A stretch of 64,000 nucleotides of DNA from Rhodanobacter spathiphylli B39 (GCF_000264295.1 NZ_AJXT01000050.1:26142-90141); one strand, 5' to 3'; counted from the stretch's first letter, positions 43,640-53,094 are shown. The notes: generated by a model not told the origin, from the letters alone. Numbers and translations are program-made.

Positions 43640-44866
43640 TCAGTCGACCGCCATCGCCACCGGGGCAGCTGCCGCCGTACGCGGGCGCAGCAGCCGTGCC
43701 CGCAACCAGCGCTCGCATGGCAGCGACAGCCAGCGCTCCACCGCCTTGCCAAGCAGCCAGCACAGCGGCAGCGCCAGCAGGTACCACAGGTGCCCCCAAC
43801 GCGGATCGCCGCCGGCCAGCCGGAAAATCCGCACCACGGCGAACACCACGAACATGTGGCTCAGATAGATCTCGTAGCTGAGCCGCCCCCACGAACGCAG
43901 CCAGCCCAGCCCGCGCCACGGTTGCCACGGACCGCGCCGCTGGCGCTGCTCGCAGGCCAGCAGCAGGCACAGCGCCGAGACCGCCAGCAGCAACAGGTAG
44001 CCATCGCGAAGCAGCTGCCACATCGCGGCCCCGAAGATCGTTGCCGCGATCAGGCCGACCGCGCCGAGCCAACCCAGCAGCCCGCTGGTGCGTCGTGGCG
44101 GCAAGCGCCAATGCGCTGCCAGCAGCGCACCCAGTACACCGATGGCGATCGCCGACATGCCGGGCAGGTACGCCTTCTCCTGCCAGATCTCGTTGCCACG
44201 CAAGGCCGCGTGCGTCCACGGCATCGACAGCGCCAGCGCGCCCAGCACCAGCATCAGCACCCCACGCCGACGCGTCGCCAGGCAGACCAGCGGGAAGCCG
44301 ATGTAGAACACTTCCTCGATCGACAACGACCACAGCACGTCCCAGTTGCCGGGCAGGTAACCGGTCCGTCCCTCGTACCAGTTCAGATGCAGGCCGAGCG
44401 CGGCAACGATCGCCCGCGGCAGCGACTGGCCCTCGCGATGGATCACGTAATCCTGCACGCCCAGCAGGTGCAGCACGCTGAGCACCAGGATCAGCGCCAG
44501 CAGGCAGGGCACGATGCGGGCGAAGCGCCGCGCGTAGAACGCGCGCAGGTCGATCCGCTCCAGGCTGCCCCGGCGACGCAGCGCATTGCCCGCGATCAGG
44601 AAGCCGGAAATCACGAAGAACACGAACACGGCCTCGTAGCCGTTGTAGTTCAGGCGGCTCAGCAACCATGGCGGCAGCACGTCGGCCAGCGCACTCTGCT
44701 TCAACGGAATGCGCAAGCCCAGGTGGTTGAGCACCACCAGCACGATCGCCAGCCCGCGCAGCAGATCAATGCCGGGGTTGCGGGCGCGTGTCGCTTCGAC
44801 GGCATTTCCGGAAGAGGCTGGCACGGTCTGCATGGATGAAGCCGCATCGAGACGATGCCGCATCAT
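43640..44866 (-). CDS. acyltransferase 3 family membrane protein
   Basis: About 408 residues with roughly ten membrane helices. The family start is GIDLLRGLAIVLVVLNHLGL (Arg and the catalytic-type His in LNHLG), then FVFFVISGFLIAGNALRR and the Arg-rich FYARRFARIVPCLL. These inner-membrane enzymes move acyl groups onto surface sugars such as LPS or exopolysaccharide. The start is uncertain: ATG at 44866, 44863 or 44833, none with a strong ribosome-binding site. It lies 31 nt after the DUF427 gene. Confidence 0.9.
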   Translation of the reverse strand: MMRHRLDAASSMQTVPASSGNAVEATRARNPGIDLLRGLAIVLVVLNHLGLRIPLKQSALADVLPPWLLSRLNYNGYEAVFVFFVISGFLIAGNALRRRGSLERIDLRAFYARRFARIVPCLLALILVLSVLHLLGVQDYVIHREGQSLPRAIVAALGLHLNWYEGRTGYLPGNWDVLWSLSIEEVFYIGFPLVCLATRRRGVLMLVLGALALSMPWTHAALRGNEIWQEKAYLPGMSAIAIGVLGALLAAHWRLPPRRTSGLLGWLGAVGLIAATIFGAAMWQLLRDGYLLLLAVSALCLLLACEQRQRRGPWQPWRGLGWLRSWGRLSYEIYLSHMFVVFAVVRIFRLAGGDPRWGHLWYLLALPLCWLLGKAVERWLSLPCERWLRARLLRPRTAAAAPVAMAVD

Positions 44867-44897
44867 CGACGAGCGCCGGGGCCTCGGCAACTGCACC

Positions 44898-45179
44898 TCA
44901 GTCGATGACGCGTATCCCTTTCCAGAAGGCGACGCGCCCCGCGATCTGCGCGGCGGCTTCCTTTGGGTGCGGGTAATACCATGCGGCCTGCGCATTGACC
45001 GCGTCACCGACGATCACGTCGTAGTAGCTGGCCGTGCCCTTCCAGGGGCAGACGCTGTGATGATCGCTCTCGCGGAAGTATTCATGCCGCAACGACGCAG
45101 CGGGAAAGTAGTGGTTGCCTTCGACCACGACGGTATCGTCGGTTTCGGCCAGAACGGCGTCGTTCCAGGTGGCTCTCAT
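44898..45179 (-). CDS. DUF427 domain protein
   Basis: 93 residues. The family pattern is present: RATWNDAVLAETDDTVVVEG, then YFPAASLRHEYF and CPWKGTASYYDVIVG with a final YPHPKEAAAQIAGRVAFWKG. DUF427 proteins are small beta-rich proteins of unclear function. The start ATG shares one base with the def stop, so the two are coupled. Confidence 0.9.
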   Translation of the reverse strand: MRATWNDAVLAETDDTVVVEGNHYFPAASLRHEYFRESDHHSVCPWKGTASYYDVIVGDAVNAQAAWYYPHPKEAAAQIAGRVAFWKGIRVID

Positions 45180-45715
45180 CAGTCGTCTCCCAGCTCCTGC
45201 CCCGGAAACAGCACATCGGTGTAGCCGAAGCGGCTGAAGTCGGTGATGCGCGACGGATACAGCCGGCCGATCAGGTGGTCGCATTCGTGCTGCACCACGC
45301 GGGCGTGGAAGCCTTCGGCGCGGCGGTCGATGCGTTCGCCTTGGGGGTCGATGCCCTGGTAGCGGATCAGGCTGTAGCGGTTCACCGCGCCACGCAGGCC
45401 CGGCACCGACAGGCAGCCTTCCCAGCCCTCCTCCATGTCCTGCGACAACGGCGTGATCACCGGATTGAGCAGGATCGTGCGCGGCACCGCCGGCGCCTCG
45501 GGGTAGCGTTCGTTGTTGTCGAAACCGAAGATCACCAGCTGCAGGTCGACACCGATCTGCGGCGCCGCCAGCCCCACGCCGTCGGCGGCGTGCATGGTGT
45601 CGAACATGTCGACGATCAGCGCATCGAGCTCGGCCGTGCCGATCATCGCGGCGGGCACGCTCGGCGCGACGCGCAGCAGGCGCGGATCGCCCATCTTCAG
45701 GATTTCACGAATCAT
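45179..45715 (-). CDS. def: peptide deformylase
   Basis: 178 residues with the three family motifs in order: [18 protein letters not shown] (metal-binding Cys) and QHECDHLIG (HExxH type). It removes the formyl group from new proteins. It lacks the usual link to fmt, being followed instead by a DUF427 gene, and is probably a second (paralogous) deformylase. The ATG at 45715 has GAGG five nt upstream. Confidence 0.95.
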   Translation of the reverse strand: MIREILKMGDPRLLRVAPSVPAAMIGTAELDALIVDMFDTMHAADGVGLAAPQIGVDLQLVIFGFDNNERYPEAPAVPRTILLNPVITPLSQDMEEGWEGCLSVPGLRGAVNRYSLIRYQGIDPQGERIDRRAEGFHARVVQHECDHLIGRLYPSRITDFSRFGYTDVLFPGQELGDD

Positions 45716-45832
45716 CGGAGCCTCGCCTTGAACGCTGTTACTGGATGATTTGTGGTCGATGCGATGTCGATGCAAGCGGCGATGCCAATGCTGCAAGAGC
45801 GAAAAGCCAGGCAAAGCCCGTACCGGTTTGCC

Positions 45833-45850
45833 GAAGCCGCAAGCGGCTTC
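45833..45850 (-). terminator. hairpin at the end of the DUF4197 gene
   Basis: GAAGCCGC-AA-GCGGCTTC is a perfect 8-bp stem overlapping the stop of the DUF4197 gene. No T-tract follows on the minus strand, so it may act with Rho. Confidence 0.4.
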
Positions 45851-46643
45851 AGCCGCCGAACACCTTCTTCAGCAGATCGGTGGTGCGCGCGCCGGGGTTG
45901 TGGCGGATCGACTGCTCCTGTTCGCCGATCGTGGTGAACAGGCCGTCCAGCGTCTTCTTCGTGACGTAGTCGTCCAGGTCCAGCGCGTTGCCGTTCCTGC
46001 TCGACTTGCCGCCACCGAGCGACCCCAGCAAGCCGCCCAGTTCGCCGCCCGCGCTGCCCGAGGTGAACGACTTGTACTTCTGGGTGACGCCGACGCTGTC
46101 GGTGGCCCTGGCCACGATCGGGTGGATGCGCGCGGTCAGCGCGTCGCCGGCGACGCGACGGAAGAAGTCGGTGGCCGCATGGTCGCCGCCGGCGAGGATG
46201 CCCCGCGCATCGCTCAGCGTCATCTTGCGGATCGCGTCGCCGAAGATCTCGGCCACCTGGGGCACCGCCTTTTCCGCCGCCCGGTTCATGCTCAGCTCGA
46301 ACGCATCGACCCTGGCGCCCTGGCCGAGCTGTCGCGCCAGCTTGCCGGCCTGTTCCAGCTTGCCCGGCAACGGAATGCGCACCTTGCTGTTGTTCCAGAA
46401 ACCGCCGTCGCGGCCCAGGCTGTTGATCGCATTGGTGGTGCCCTTGGCCAACGCCTCCTTGAGGCCGGCGGCGATGTCACTGCTCGGCAGGTTGCTGCCC
46501 AGCTGCGAGGAGGTCGAGCCGTGGGTCGACTGCTTGACCTTGTTCAACAAGTCCTTGAACTGGCCGGCACCCATCGCCGCCAACGGCACCATCGCCGCAG
46601 CGAGAGCCAGTCCGAACACGCCGTGGCGAATGGCGATACGCAT
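45849..46643 (-). CDS. DUF4197 secreted protein
   Basis: 264 residues with a signal peptide ([20 protein letters not shown], cleavage near AMGA-GQF). The mature part follows the DUF4197 pattern: [48 protein letters not shown] and [21 protein letters not shown] near the end. Location is periplasmic or outer-membrane associated; function unknown. The ATG at 46643 has AGGA nine nt upstream. It is divergent from cstA. Confidence 0.88.
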   Translation of the reverse strand: MRIAIRHGVFGLALAAAMVPLAAMGAGQFKDLLNKVKQSTHGSTSSQLGSNLPSSDIAAGLKEALAKGTTNAINSLGRDGGFWNNSKVRIPLPGKLEQAGKLARQLGQGARVDAFELSMNRAAEKAVPQVAEIFGDAIRKMTLSDARGILAGGDHAATDFFRRVAGDALTARIHPIVARATDSVGVTQKYKSFTSGSAGGELGGLLGSLGGGKSSRNGNALDLDDYVTKKTLDGLFTTIGEQEQSIRHNPGARTTDLLKKVFGG

Positions 46644-46816
46644 GACCAATTCCTCGGGATCGACAGGGCGATCAGTGTAGCCCTGCAATCCCGCCCATGG
46701 CGTGATCTCCATCGCCACGCCATTCGACCAATGGCTAATGCCGCTTTGCGGGTTTTGGGATTGACCCCGCCGCCCGACGGGCAGACCCTTGGGCGACCAC
46801 CGAGGAGAGCCCAGCC

Positions 46817-48892
46817 ATGCAAGCCACCGTCATGCCCAAGCCCAGCCCGGCCAGCAAGATATTGTGGGTCGCCATCGCCATCGTGGGCGCGTTCTGCCTG
46901 GGTGTGGTGGCGCTGCGACGAGGCGAGCCGATCAACGCGATCTGGCTGGTGGCCGCCTCCATTGCGATCTTCGTGATCGGCTACCGCTTCTACGGCAAGT
47001 TCGTCGAGCACTCGGTGCTGAAGCTGGACCCGACCCGCGCGCCGCCCTCGGTGCTGCGCAACGACGGCCTCGACTACGTGCCCACCGACAAGTGGGTGGT
47101 GTTCGGCCACCACTTCGCCGCGATCGCCGGGGCCGGCCCGCTGGTCGGTCCGGTGCTGGCCGCGCAGATGGGCTACCTGCCCGGCACCTTGTGGATCCTG
47201 TTCGGCGTGGTGTTTGCCGGCGCGGTGCAGGATTTCATGATCCTCGGCCTCTCGCTGCGCCGCGACGCCCGCTCGCTGGGCCACATGCTGCGCGAGGAGC
47301 TGGGCCCGGTGCCCGGCCTGGTGGCGATGATCGGCGTGCTGGTGCTGATGATGATCGTGCTGGCGGTGCTGGCCCTGGTGGTGGTCAAGGCGCTCACGCA
47401 CAGTCCGTGGGGCACCTTCACCGTGGCCGCCACCATTCCGATCGCGTTGCTGATGGGCGTCTACCTGCGCTGGTTCCGGCCCGGCCGGATTCTCGAAGTC
47501 TCGATCATCGGCCTGCTTTTGCTGCTGGCGTCGATCTGGGCCGGCCGCTTCGTGGCCGAGTCGGCCACGCTGGCGCCGCTGTTCGACTTCGACGCCAAGG
47601 CGCTGGCCTGGTGGCTGATCGGCTACGGCTTCTGCGCCTCGGTGCTGCCGGTGTGGCTGCTGCTGGCGCCGCGCGATTACCTGTCCACCTTCCTCAAGAT
47701 CGGCACCATCGCGCTGCTGGCGCTGGCGATCTTCCTGTCCGCGCCGATGCTGCAGATGCCGGCGGTGACGCGTTTCATCGACGGCAGCGGCCCGGTGTTC
47801 GCCGGCAACCTGTTCCCGTTCCTGTTCATCACGATTGCCTGCGGCGCGGTGTCGGGCTGGCACTCGATCATCGCCTCGGGCACCACGCCCAAGCTGCTGG
47901 CCAACGAAAGCCAGGCGCGCATGGTCGGCTACGGCGGCATGCTGATGGAGGCGTTCGTGGCGATCATGGCGCTGGTCGCCGCCGCCTCGCTGCACCCGGG
48001 CGTGTACTTCGCGATGAACGCGCCGGGCGCGATCATCGGCACCACCGTGCAGGACGCCGCCACCACGATCAGCCAGTGGGGCTTCGTGGTGACTCCGGAC
48101 GAATTGATCCAGACGGCCAGGAACATCGGCGAGAACAGCATCCTCAGTCGCGCCGGCGGCGCACCCACGCTGGCCGTGGGCATGGCCCAGCTGCTGCACA
48201 ACATCATCCCCGGCGGCGGCATGATGGCGTTCTGGTACCACTACGCGATCCTGTTCGAGGCGCTGTTCATCCTCACCACGGTCGATGCCGGCACCCGCGT
48301 GGGCCGCTTCATGATCCAGGAGATCACCGGCCTGATCCACAAGCCGCTGCAGGAAACCGACTCGTGGACCGGCAACCTGCTGGCCACCGCGATCTGCGTG
48401 TTCATCTGGGGCTACTTCCTGTACCAGGGCGCGGTCGACCCGCTGGGCGGCATCAACACCTTGTGGCCGCTGTTCGGCATCGCCAACCAGATGCTGGCCG
48501 CGATCGCGCTGATGCTGGCCACCGTGGTGGTGGTGAAACTCAAGCGCGAGCGCTACGTGTGGGTGCCGGGCATCCCCGCGATCTGGCTGATCATCTGCAC
48601 GCTCACCGCGGGCTGGCAGAAACTCAGCGGCCCGATCAGCTTCACCGCCGCCGCCAACAAGTATTCGGCCGCGATGCAGCAGGGCCAGTTGCTGGCCCCG
48701 GCGAAGACCCCGGCCGAGATGCAGCAGATCGTCACCAACAACTACGTGGACATGGCGCTGACCGGCCTGTTCATGCTGCTGATCGTGGCGATGGTGGCGT
48801 TCTGCCTGCGCGCGCTGGTCAGGGGCTGGAAGGCGAACCACCCGACCGCGCACGAGGAACCGTACGTGGCGCTGACCAGCGTGGCCGGCTGA
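46817..48892 (+). CDS. cstA: carbon starvation protein A, pyruvate/peptide transporter
   Basis: 691 residues with about 16-18 membrane helices. CstA motifs include VFGHHFAAIAGAGPLVGPVL, FAGAVQDFMILGLSLRRDAR and CGAVSGWHSIIASGTTPK. The CstA/BtsT family imports pyruvate or peptides under carbon limitation. GAGGAG lies nine nt before the ATG. It is followed directly by the ybdD-like gene that is its usual partner. Confidence 0.95.
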   Translation: MQATVMPKPSPASKILWVAIAIVGAFCLGVVALRRGEPINAIWLVAASIAIFVIGYRFYGKFVEHSVLKLDPTRAPPSVLRNDGLDYVPTDKWVVFGHHFAAIAGAGPLVGPVLAAQMGYLPGTLWILFGVVFAGAVQDFMILGLSLRRDARSLGHMLREELGPVPGLVAMIGVLVLMMIVLAVLALVVVKALTHSPWGTFTVAATIPIALLMGVYLRWFRPGRILEVSIIGLLLLLASIWAGRFVAESATLAPLFDFDAKALAWWLIGYGFCASVLPVWLLLAPRDYLSTFLKIGTIALLALAIFLSAPMLQMPAVTRFIDGSGPVFAGNLFPFLFITIACGAVSGWHSIIASGTTPKLLANESQARMVGYGGMLMEAFVAIMALVAAASLHPGVYFAMNAPGAIIGTTVQDAATTISQWGFVVTPDELIQTARNIGENSILSRAGGAPTLAVGMAQLLHNIIPGGGMMAFWYHYAILFEALFILTTVDAGTRVGRFMIQEITGLIHKPLQETDSWTGNLLATAICVFIWGYFLYQGAVDPLGGINTLWPLFGIANQMLAAIALMLATVVVVKLKRERYVWVPGIPAIWLIICTLTAGWQKLSGPISFTAAANKYSAAMQQGQLLAPAKTPAEMQQIVTNNYVDMALTGLFMLLIVAMVAFCLRALVRGWKANHPTAHEEPYVALTSVAG

Positions 48893-48893
48893 G

Positions 48894-49088
48894 ATGGACG
48901 CGACCTTCCGGTCCGTGCGCAAGTGGGCGGTGCAGACCGCCCGCCTGTGCTGCGGCGTGCCCGACTACGACGTCTACGTGAAGCATCTGCGCGAGCATCA
49001 TCCCGAGCGCAAGGTGCCCAGCTACGGCGAGTTCTTCCGCGAACGGCAGGAAGCCCGCTACAAGGGCGGCGGCGGGCGCTGCTGCTGA
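48894..49088 (+). CDS. ybdD: YbdD/YjiX family protein
   Basis: 64 residues with the family pattern CGVPDYDVYVKHLREHHPER and PSYGEFFRERQEARYKGGGG, ending in Arg-Cys-Cys. These small proteins are needed for function of the CstA/BtsT transporters. It starts one nt after the cstA stop. Confidence 0.93.
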   Translation: MDATFRSVRKWAVQTARLCCGVPDYDVYVKHLREHHPERKVPSYGEFFRERQEARYKGGGGRCC

Positions 49089-49194
49089 TCCGCCACGATC
49101 CTGATGCCCTGCCGGTGATCGCCGTGCCAAAGCGCACTGGCGATCCCGGCCCAGGCGAGGACAATGGGCGGATTGCCTGTACCGCCTGGCCTCC

Positions 49195-49683
49195 ATGTTC
49201 CCACGCAAGCATCCCTCGCCTTCCGCCACGCCGTCAGAACATCACGCCGGCCTGCGCATCATCGCCATCTACGAGATGGTCAAGACCGTCTGCCTGCTGC
49301 TGGTGGCGATGGCGGCCTTCCACTTCTATCACGAGCAGAACTTCGACCGGCTGGTGCACTGGCTGGGGCATCTTTCGCTGGCCGACAGCAATGGCCTGCG
49401 CTGGAAACTGGTGGAGTTGCTGCAGGACTTCGGCCCCAGCAGGTTCGTGGCGGTCGGCGCGGTGGCGCTGGGCTACGCGGTGCTGTTCGCGATCGAGGGC
49501 GTGGGCCTGTGGCTGGGCAAGCACTGGGCCGAATGGTTCACCGTGATCGCCACCGGCTCGCTGATTCCGCTGGAACTGTACGAGACGCTGTACCACTTCG
49601 GCTGGCTGAAGCTGGCCACCCTGCTCGGCAACGTGGTGATCATCATCTATCTGGTGCGCATCGCGCTGCAGCCTCGCAAGTAG
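49195..49683 (+). CDS. DUF2127 membrane protein
   Basis: 162 residues with four hydrophobic segments (about 28-45, 82-105, 112-128 and 135-155). Family features are HAGLRIIAIYEMVKTVCLLL at the start and LIPLELYETLYHFGWLK near the end. Function unknown. The ATG at 49195 lacks a clear ribosome-binding site. An internal start (MVKTV, 49276) would remove the first helix pattern and is less likely. Confidence 0.85.
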   Translation: MFPRKHPSPSATPSEHHAGLRIIAIYEMVKTVCLLLVAMAAFHFYHEQNFDRLVHWLGHLSLADSNGLRWKLVELLQDFGPSRFVAVGAVALGYAVLFAIEGVGLWLGKHWAEWFTVIATGSLIPLELYETLYHFGWLKLATLLGNVVIIIYLVRIALQPRK

Positions 49684-49742
49684 CGACGGGCTCTGGTGGA
49701 TTGGTTTGCGGTTCTACCCAGCAACACTTCACTGAGTGACTC

Positions 49743-49970
49743 GATCAGAAGCGTTTCGTCCTCCTGCGGAGGGCGAGTCACTTCTCTTGAATCGCCAAGA
49801 GAAGTAACCAAGAGAAGGCGACCCTCCTCGGCGCTTGCCGGGCTTCGCCCGCCAAGTCCGTGACTCGCGGCCGGGCTTTTCGACAGGACTCCTGTCCTGG
49901 CGAAAAGGCGCCGGCATCCATGCCGCCGCCCCTGCGGGCCTGTCGCCCACGACTCACCGCCTCACAAGGG
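49743..49970 (+). repeat. 228-bp inverted repeat, left copy
   Basis: This copy and 51913-52140 are reverse complements of equal length with only a few differences. It contains a perfect smaller palindrome (ACTTCTCTTG-N6-CAAGAGAAGT, 49780-49805). Weaker homology continues inward to about 50036 (CCAAGCACGCTCTATCGAGA and TGCTACGAAA), mirrored at 51837-51912. It belongs to the same family as the sequence at 63840-64000. Small open frames inside it are not genes. Confidence 0.92.
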
Positions 49971-50160
49971 AGTGAAGTACAAGGGCAAGATCCGCGGCAA
50001 AGGCCAAGCACGCTCTATCGAGATGCTACGAAAGTAGACCTGGATCACCCCGCGCTTGCCTGTGCTCGTGTTCGTGCTTGCATGCGTCCTTGACCTGAGC
50101 AGATTGTGGCTGTCAAATCCAACATGCTTGCGCAATGCAGCGACAATCAGGGGCAACGGA

Positions 50161-51192
50161 ATGTTTCGTTTTTGCAAGCGCTGCACCAGCCTTGTCTGGA
50201 TTCTATTACTTGCAGTTCCGCTGTACTGCGCGGCGCAAACGAGCGGCGGAAATGCCGCCGAGCAAGCCGCCGCGGCTGCGCATGCCGCCATGGTGGCTGG
50301 CACGACATCGGCGCCGACCGGCACGGTGCATTATTACTACACCGATCCGCAGGGCACCGTACTGGCGGAGACCGATGCCAGAGGCAACATCGTGGCGACG
50401 TACGATTACACGCCATACGGCACGGCGGTTACAAGCAACGGCATGAGCGGCGCGCCGAACGGGCCGGGGTATACGGGTCATGTGAACGACCCTGATACCG
50501 GGTTGGTGTACATGCAGGCGCGCTATTACGATCCGGCGGTGGGGCGATTCCTCTCACCTGATCCTGCGGGCCGGAAGGCTGGGTTTAACGACTACGCGTA
50601 CGTCGGCAATAATCCCATTAACAAGATTGACCCGACCGGCATGTTCGAATGTAACAACAAGGCATCTTGTGATGCAGGGACGAAGCTTCGAGGCGACTTC
50701 CAGAAAGCTCAACAGCACTACAAGAGAGGTAGTCCTGCGTACAAATCGCTCGCGGCAGGTATCACGGCTTTAGGGACCGCGAACGATGGCGGCGCCATAC
50801 ACGTCGTTACCGTTAACCAGCCAATGTCGACCGCGCTCGGTTGGGGATCTGCTCCAAAAGGTCAGACACCAACCCTCACGCTTAATCTGGCGCAGCTCAA
50901 CGCGCAGCCGAAAACTCAACAGGGCGAAGCGAACTTCGCAGCCACTGGAAGGCATGAAATTCAACATGTGATGGATGACATGCTGGCTGGCGACAAACCC
51001 CGTGATCCGGTGAACGAGTTCTGGCACGAGGTTCGTGGGGTACGTGCTGAAACACCAATATGGGAAGGGATGGGCCAGAGTGACCCCTTGTGGGGAACTT
51101 GGACCACAAGTGGCGGATTGAACATGCAACAGGTGTATAGCGAAGCCGAGACTTCAACCGTCAGTTATTGTCCGGGTGGTAAATGTCCATGA
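50161..51192 (+). CDS. orphan RHS core protein with C-terminal zincin-like putative toxin domain
   Basis: 343 residues from the ATG at 50161 (MFRFCKRC), which starts a signal peptide (SLVWILLLAVPLYCA). Residues about 55-161 are an RHS core: YYTDPQGTVLAETDARGNIV, ARYYDPAVGRFLSPDP and NPINKIDPTGMF, the usual toxin junction. Residues 162-343 form a separate domain with GRHEIQHVMDD (HExxH, residues 265-269) and, 20 residues later, FWHEVRGVRAE, a candidate third ligand. This resembles metallopeptidase toxins; activity is inferred. The normal large RHS shell is missing. GC is lower than in neighbours. An ATG at 50056 is a less likely start. Confidence 0.8.
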   Translation: MFRFCKRCTSLVWILLLAVPLYCAAQTSGGNAAEQAAAAAHAAMVAGTTSAPTGTVHYYYTDPQGTVLAETDARGNIVATYDYTPYGTAVTSNGMSGAPNGPGYTGHVNDPDTGLVYMQARYYDPAVGRFLSPDPAGRKAGFNDYAYVGNNPINKIDPTGMFECNNKASCDAGTKLRGDFQKAQQHYKRGSPAYKSLAAGITALGTANDGGAIHVVTVNQPMSTALGWGSAPKGQTPTLTLNLAQLNAQPKTQQGEANFAATGRHEIQHVMDDMLAGDKPRDPVNEFWHEVRGVRAETPIWEGMGQSDPLWGTWTTSGGLNMQQVYSEAETSTVSYCPGGKCP

Positions 51193-51701
51193 AAACCCGA
51201 TGGATTTTTGGCGTACTTTGGTGTCTCGTTTCAGCGCAGGCCGATGCAGCATGTTTTTGTGACGGCGCTAAGCTTGTTTCTCTCGATCAGTTGCTCATGA
51301 ACCAGAACCGGTTTCTCAACAGACGGATTCAGACACATGCAGTCCTGACCACCGATGCGAAGGAATACACGCGCATCTGGCTCGCTGAGAAGTCGAACTT
51401 CACAGTTCTAACCACCGCCGATGAGGAGTCCACTGTCTACAGTCAAAGACACGGTTTTTCAACCCGGCCGCCATTCAATGTGACCAGTGATCTGTTTGAA
51501 AAACTGCGAGCCATGGAAGGGGCGAAGTACAAGAAAGACATGAGCAAGATTCAGTATTATCGGCAAGATGTCCTTGCATGTGGACGATTGATCAAAGAGC
51601 AGGGTGAACTTCGTTTTGCCTTAGACGACATGCACATTGACCGATCGTATCTGCTGCCGTGGAGAAGCAAAAAGGGAAAGCTTGGCGACGGTACGAAGTG
51701 A
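51189..51701 (+). CDS. putative secreted immunity protein of the RHS toxin
   Basis: 170 residues. The start overlaps the toxin stop (ATGA); an ATG two codons earlier is the alternative. A signal peptide (MKTRWIFGVLWCLVSAQADA) precedes ACFCDG. The next part, LVSLDQLLMNQNRFLNRRIQ then THAVLTTD, has an OB-fold-like strand pattern. No family is recognised. Immunity is inferred from size, overlap, secretion matching that of the toxin, and the position just after an RHS C-terminal domain. It is AT-richer than the surrounding genes. Confidence 0.65.
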   Translation: MKTRWIFGVLWCLVSAQADAACFCDGAKLVSLDQLLMNQNRFLNRRIQTHAVLTTDAKEYTRIWLAEKSNFTVLTTADEESTVYSQRHGFSTRPPFNVTSDLFEKLRAMEGAKYKKDMSKIQYYRQDVLACGRLIKEQGELRFALDDMHIDRSYLLPWRSKKGKLGDGTK

Positions 51702-51912
51702 AACCTCTCGTCATGTATCACCGGTAGTCACCGAGAATGTCAGCTTCTCGTAGTTAGCAAAGGTGGTGGTCCGAAGAAGCCTTAGAGCCTTAGGGTCAGG
51801 TCTTGCTTTGCCACATTCGCGAAGACTGTGGGGCAAATTTTTGTAGCATCACGATGGAGTGCGCTTGGCAGTTGCCGTTGCGGTTGCGGTAGCCGTTGAT
51901 CTTGAACTTCCC

Positions 51913-52140
51913 CCCTTGTGAGGCGGTGAGTCGGGGACGACAGGCCCGCAGGGGCGGCGGCATGGATGCCGGCGCCTTTTCGCCAGGACAGGAGTCCTGT
52001 CGAAAAGCCCGGCCGCGACTCACGGACTTGGCGGGCGCAGCCCGGCAAGCGCCGAGGAGGGTCGCCTTCTCTTGGTTACTTCTCTTGGCGATTCAAGAGA
52101 AGTGACTCGCCCTCCGCAGGAGGACGAAACGCTTCTGATC
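51913..52140 (-). repeat. 228-bp inverted repeat, right copy
   Basis: Reverse complement of 49743-49970. The outer ends (GATCAGAAGCG) and inner ends (CTCACAAGGG) match exactly. The 211 nt before it (51702-51912) hold no gene but include diverged homology to the left inner flank (TGCCAAGCGCACTCCATCGT on the minus strand). Confidence 0.92.
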
Positions 52141-52185
52141 CAAAAACACCAAGACGCGGTGATCGCCCAGATCCACCGCGCCCCC

Positions 52186-53094
52186 TCACACCTCGTGATG
52201 CACCGCCTCCGCCGGCAACGTAATCGCCCCCCCCTTCGGCGGCAGCAGCTCGACCAGATACATCGCCACCAGGATCAGCCCGCCGCCAACCAGCATGCGC
52301 CAGCTCAGCACGTCGCTGCCCAGCAGCACCGCGAACGCGGCGGCGAATACCGGCTCGGTGGTCATCACGATCGCGGCGCGGGCAGCCGGCAGGTGCGACT
52401 GCGCCCAGGTCTGCATCAGCATCGCGCCGGCGCCCGCGATCAGCGCCATGTACAGGATGGCCAGCCACGCGCCGCGATCGGGTGGCAGCACCGGCCCGTG
52501 CGGCGCAGTGGCGAGCAGGCAGACCACCGCGATGGCGACCATCTGCACCGCCGACAGCCCGAACGCGTCGCCCGGTCGCGACCACTGGCCGAGCAAGACG
52601 ATATGCAGCGCGTACAGCGCGGCCGAGGCCAGGGTCAGCCATACGCCGAGATCCACCGACACGCCGTTCAACGACAGCAGGCCAAGACCCAGCGTGGACA
52701 ACGCCACCGCCAGCCACACGATGCCGGCCATGCGCTGGCCCAGCAGCAGCATCGCCAGGATCGGCGTGAACACCACATACATGCCGGTGGCGAAGCCGCT
52801 GACGCTGGGCGCGATCAGCGACAGGCCCCAGGTCTGCAGCAGCTGGCCGCAACCGTAGACCAGGCCCAGCAGCAGGCCACGCAGCAGCTGGCCTCGCCCC
52901 AGCCGCCACACCGGCCGGGCGAACAGCGCCAGCATCGCCACCGCGGCGATGGCGAAACGCACGGCGAGGAAGTCCGCCACCGGCATGCGGCCGACCACAT
53001 CCTTGATCAGCACGAAGGTCGAGCCCCACACGGCGGTCATCGCGATGAGGCCGAGCGTGGCCAGCAGGGTGTGGTGGCGGTGGGTGGCGGACAT
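52186..53094 (-). CDS. EamA/DMT-family transporter
   Basis: 302 residues with ten membrane helices in two EamA repeats. The first is LATLGLIAMTAVWGSTFVLI, and the second starts near SVDLGVWLTLASAALYALHI. The end reads LPAARAAIVMTTEPVFAAAF then LVGGGLILVAMYLVELLPPK. Such proteins export small metabolites such as amino acids or purines; the substrate is not predictable. It lies just outside the right inverted repeat. Confidence 0.92.
   Translation of the reverse strand: MSATHRHHTLLATLGLIAMTAVWGSTFVLIKDVVGRMPVADFLAVRFAIAAVAMLALFARPVWRLGRGQLLRGLLLGLVYGCGQLLQTWGLSLIAPSVSGFATGMYVVFTPILAMLLLGQRMAGIVWLAVALSTLGLGLLSLNGVSVDLGVWLTLASAALYALHIVLLGQWSRPGDAFGLSAVQMVAIAVVCLLATAPHGPVLPPDRGAWLAILYMALIAGAGAMLMQTWAQSHLPAARAAIVMTTEPVFAAAFAVLLGSDVLSWRMLVGGGLILVAMYLVELLPPKGGAITLPAEAVHHEV

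Noticed and set aside
43498..43752. Short minus-strand frame upstream of the hypothetical gene at 42997
   Set aside because: It overlaps the end of the acyltransferase gene in another frame, is Arg/Cys-rich and has no ribosome-binding site.
46544..48922. 792-codon minus-strand open frame opposite cstA
   Set aside because: The plus strand encodes a full CstA with membrane helices; the antisense translation is low-complexity His/Gln/Arg.
49860..50093. Small open frames inside the 228-bp inverted repeats
   Set aside because: The same peptide (GRAFRQDSCPGEKAPASMPP) appears from both repeat copies, in repeat sequence; such frames are commonly mis-annotated genes.
50056..50160. Upstream start for the RHS protein
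   Set aside because: The extra 35 residues break up the signal peptide and begin just inside the diverged repeat flank; the ATG at 50161 starts directly with a normal signal peptide.
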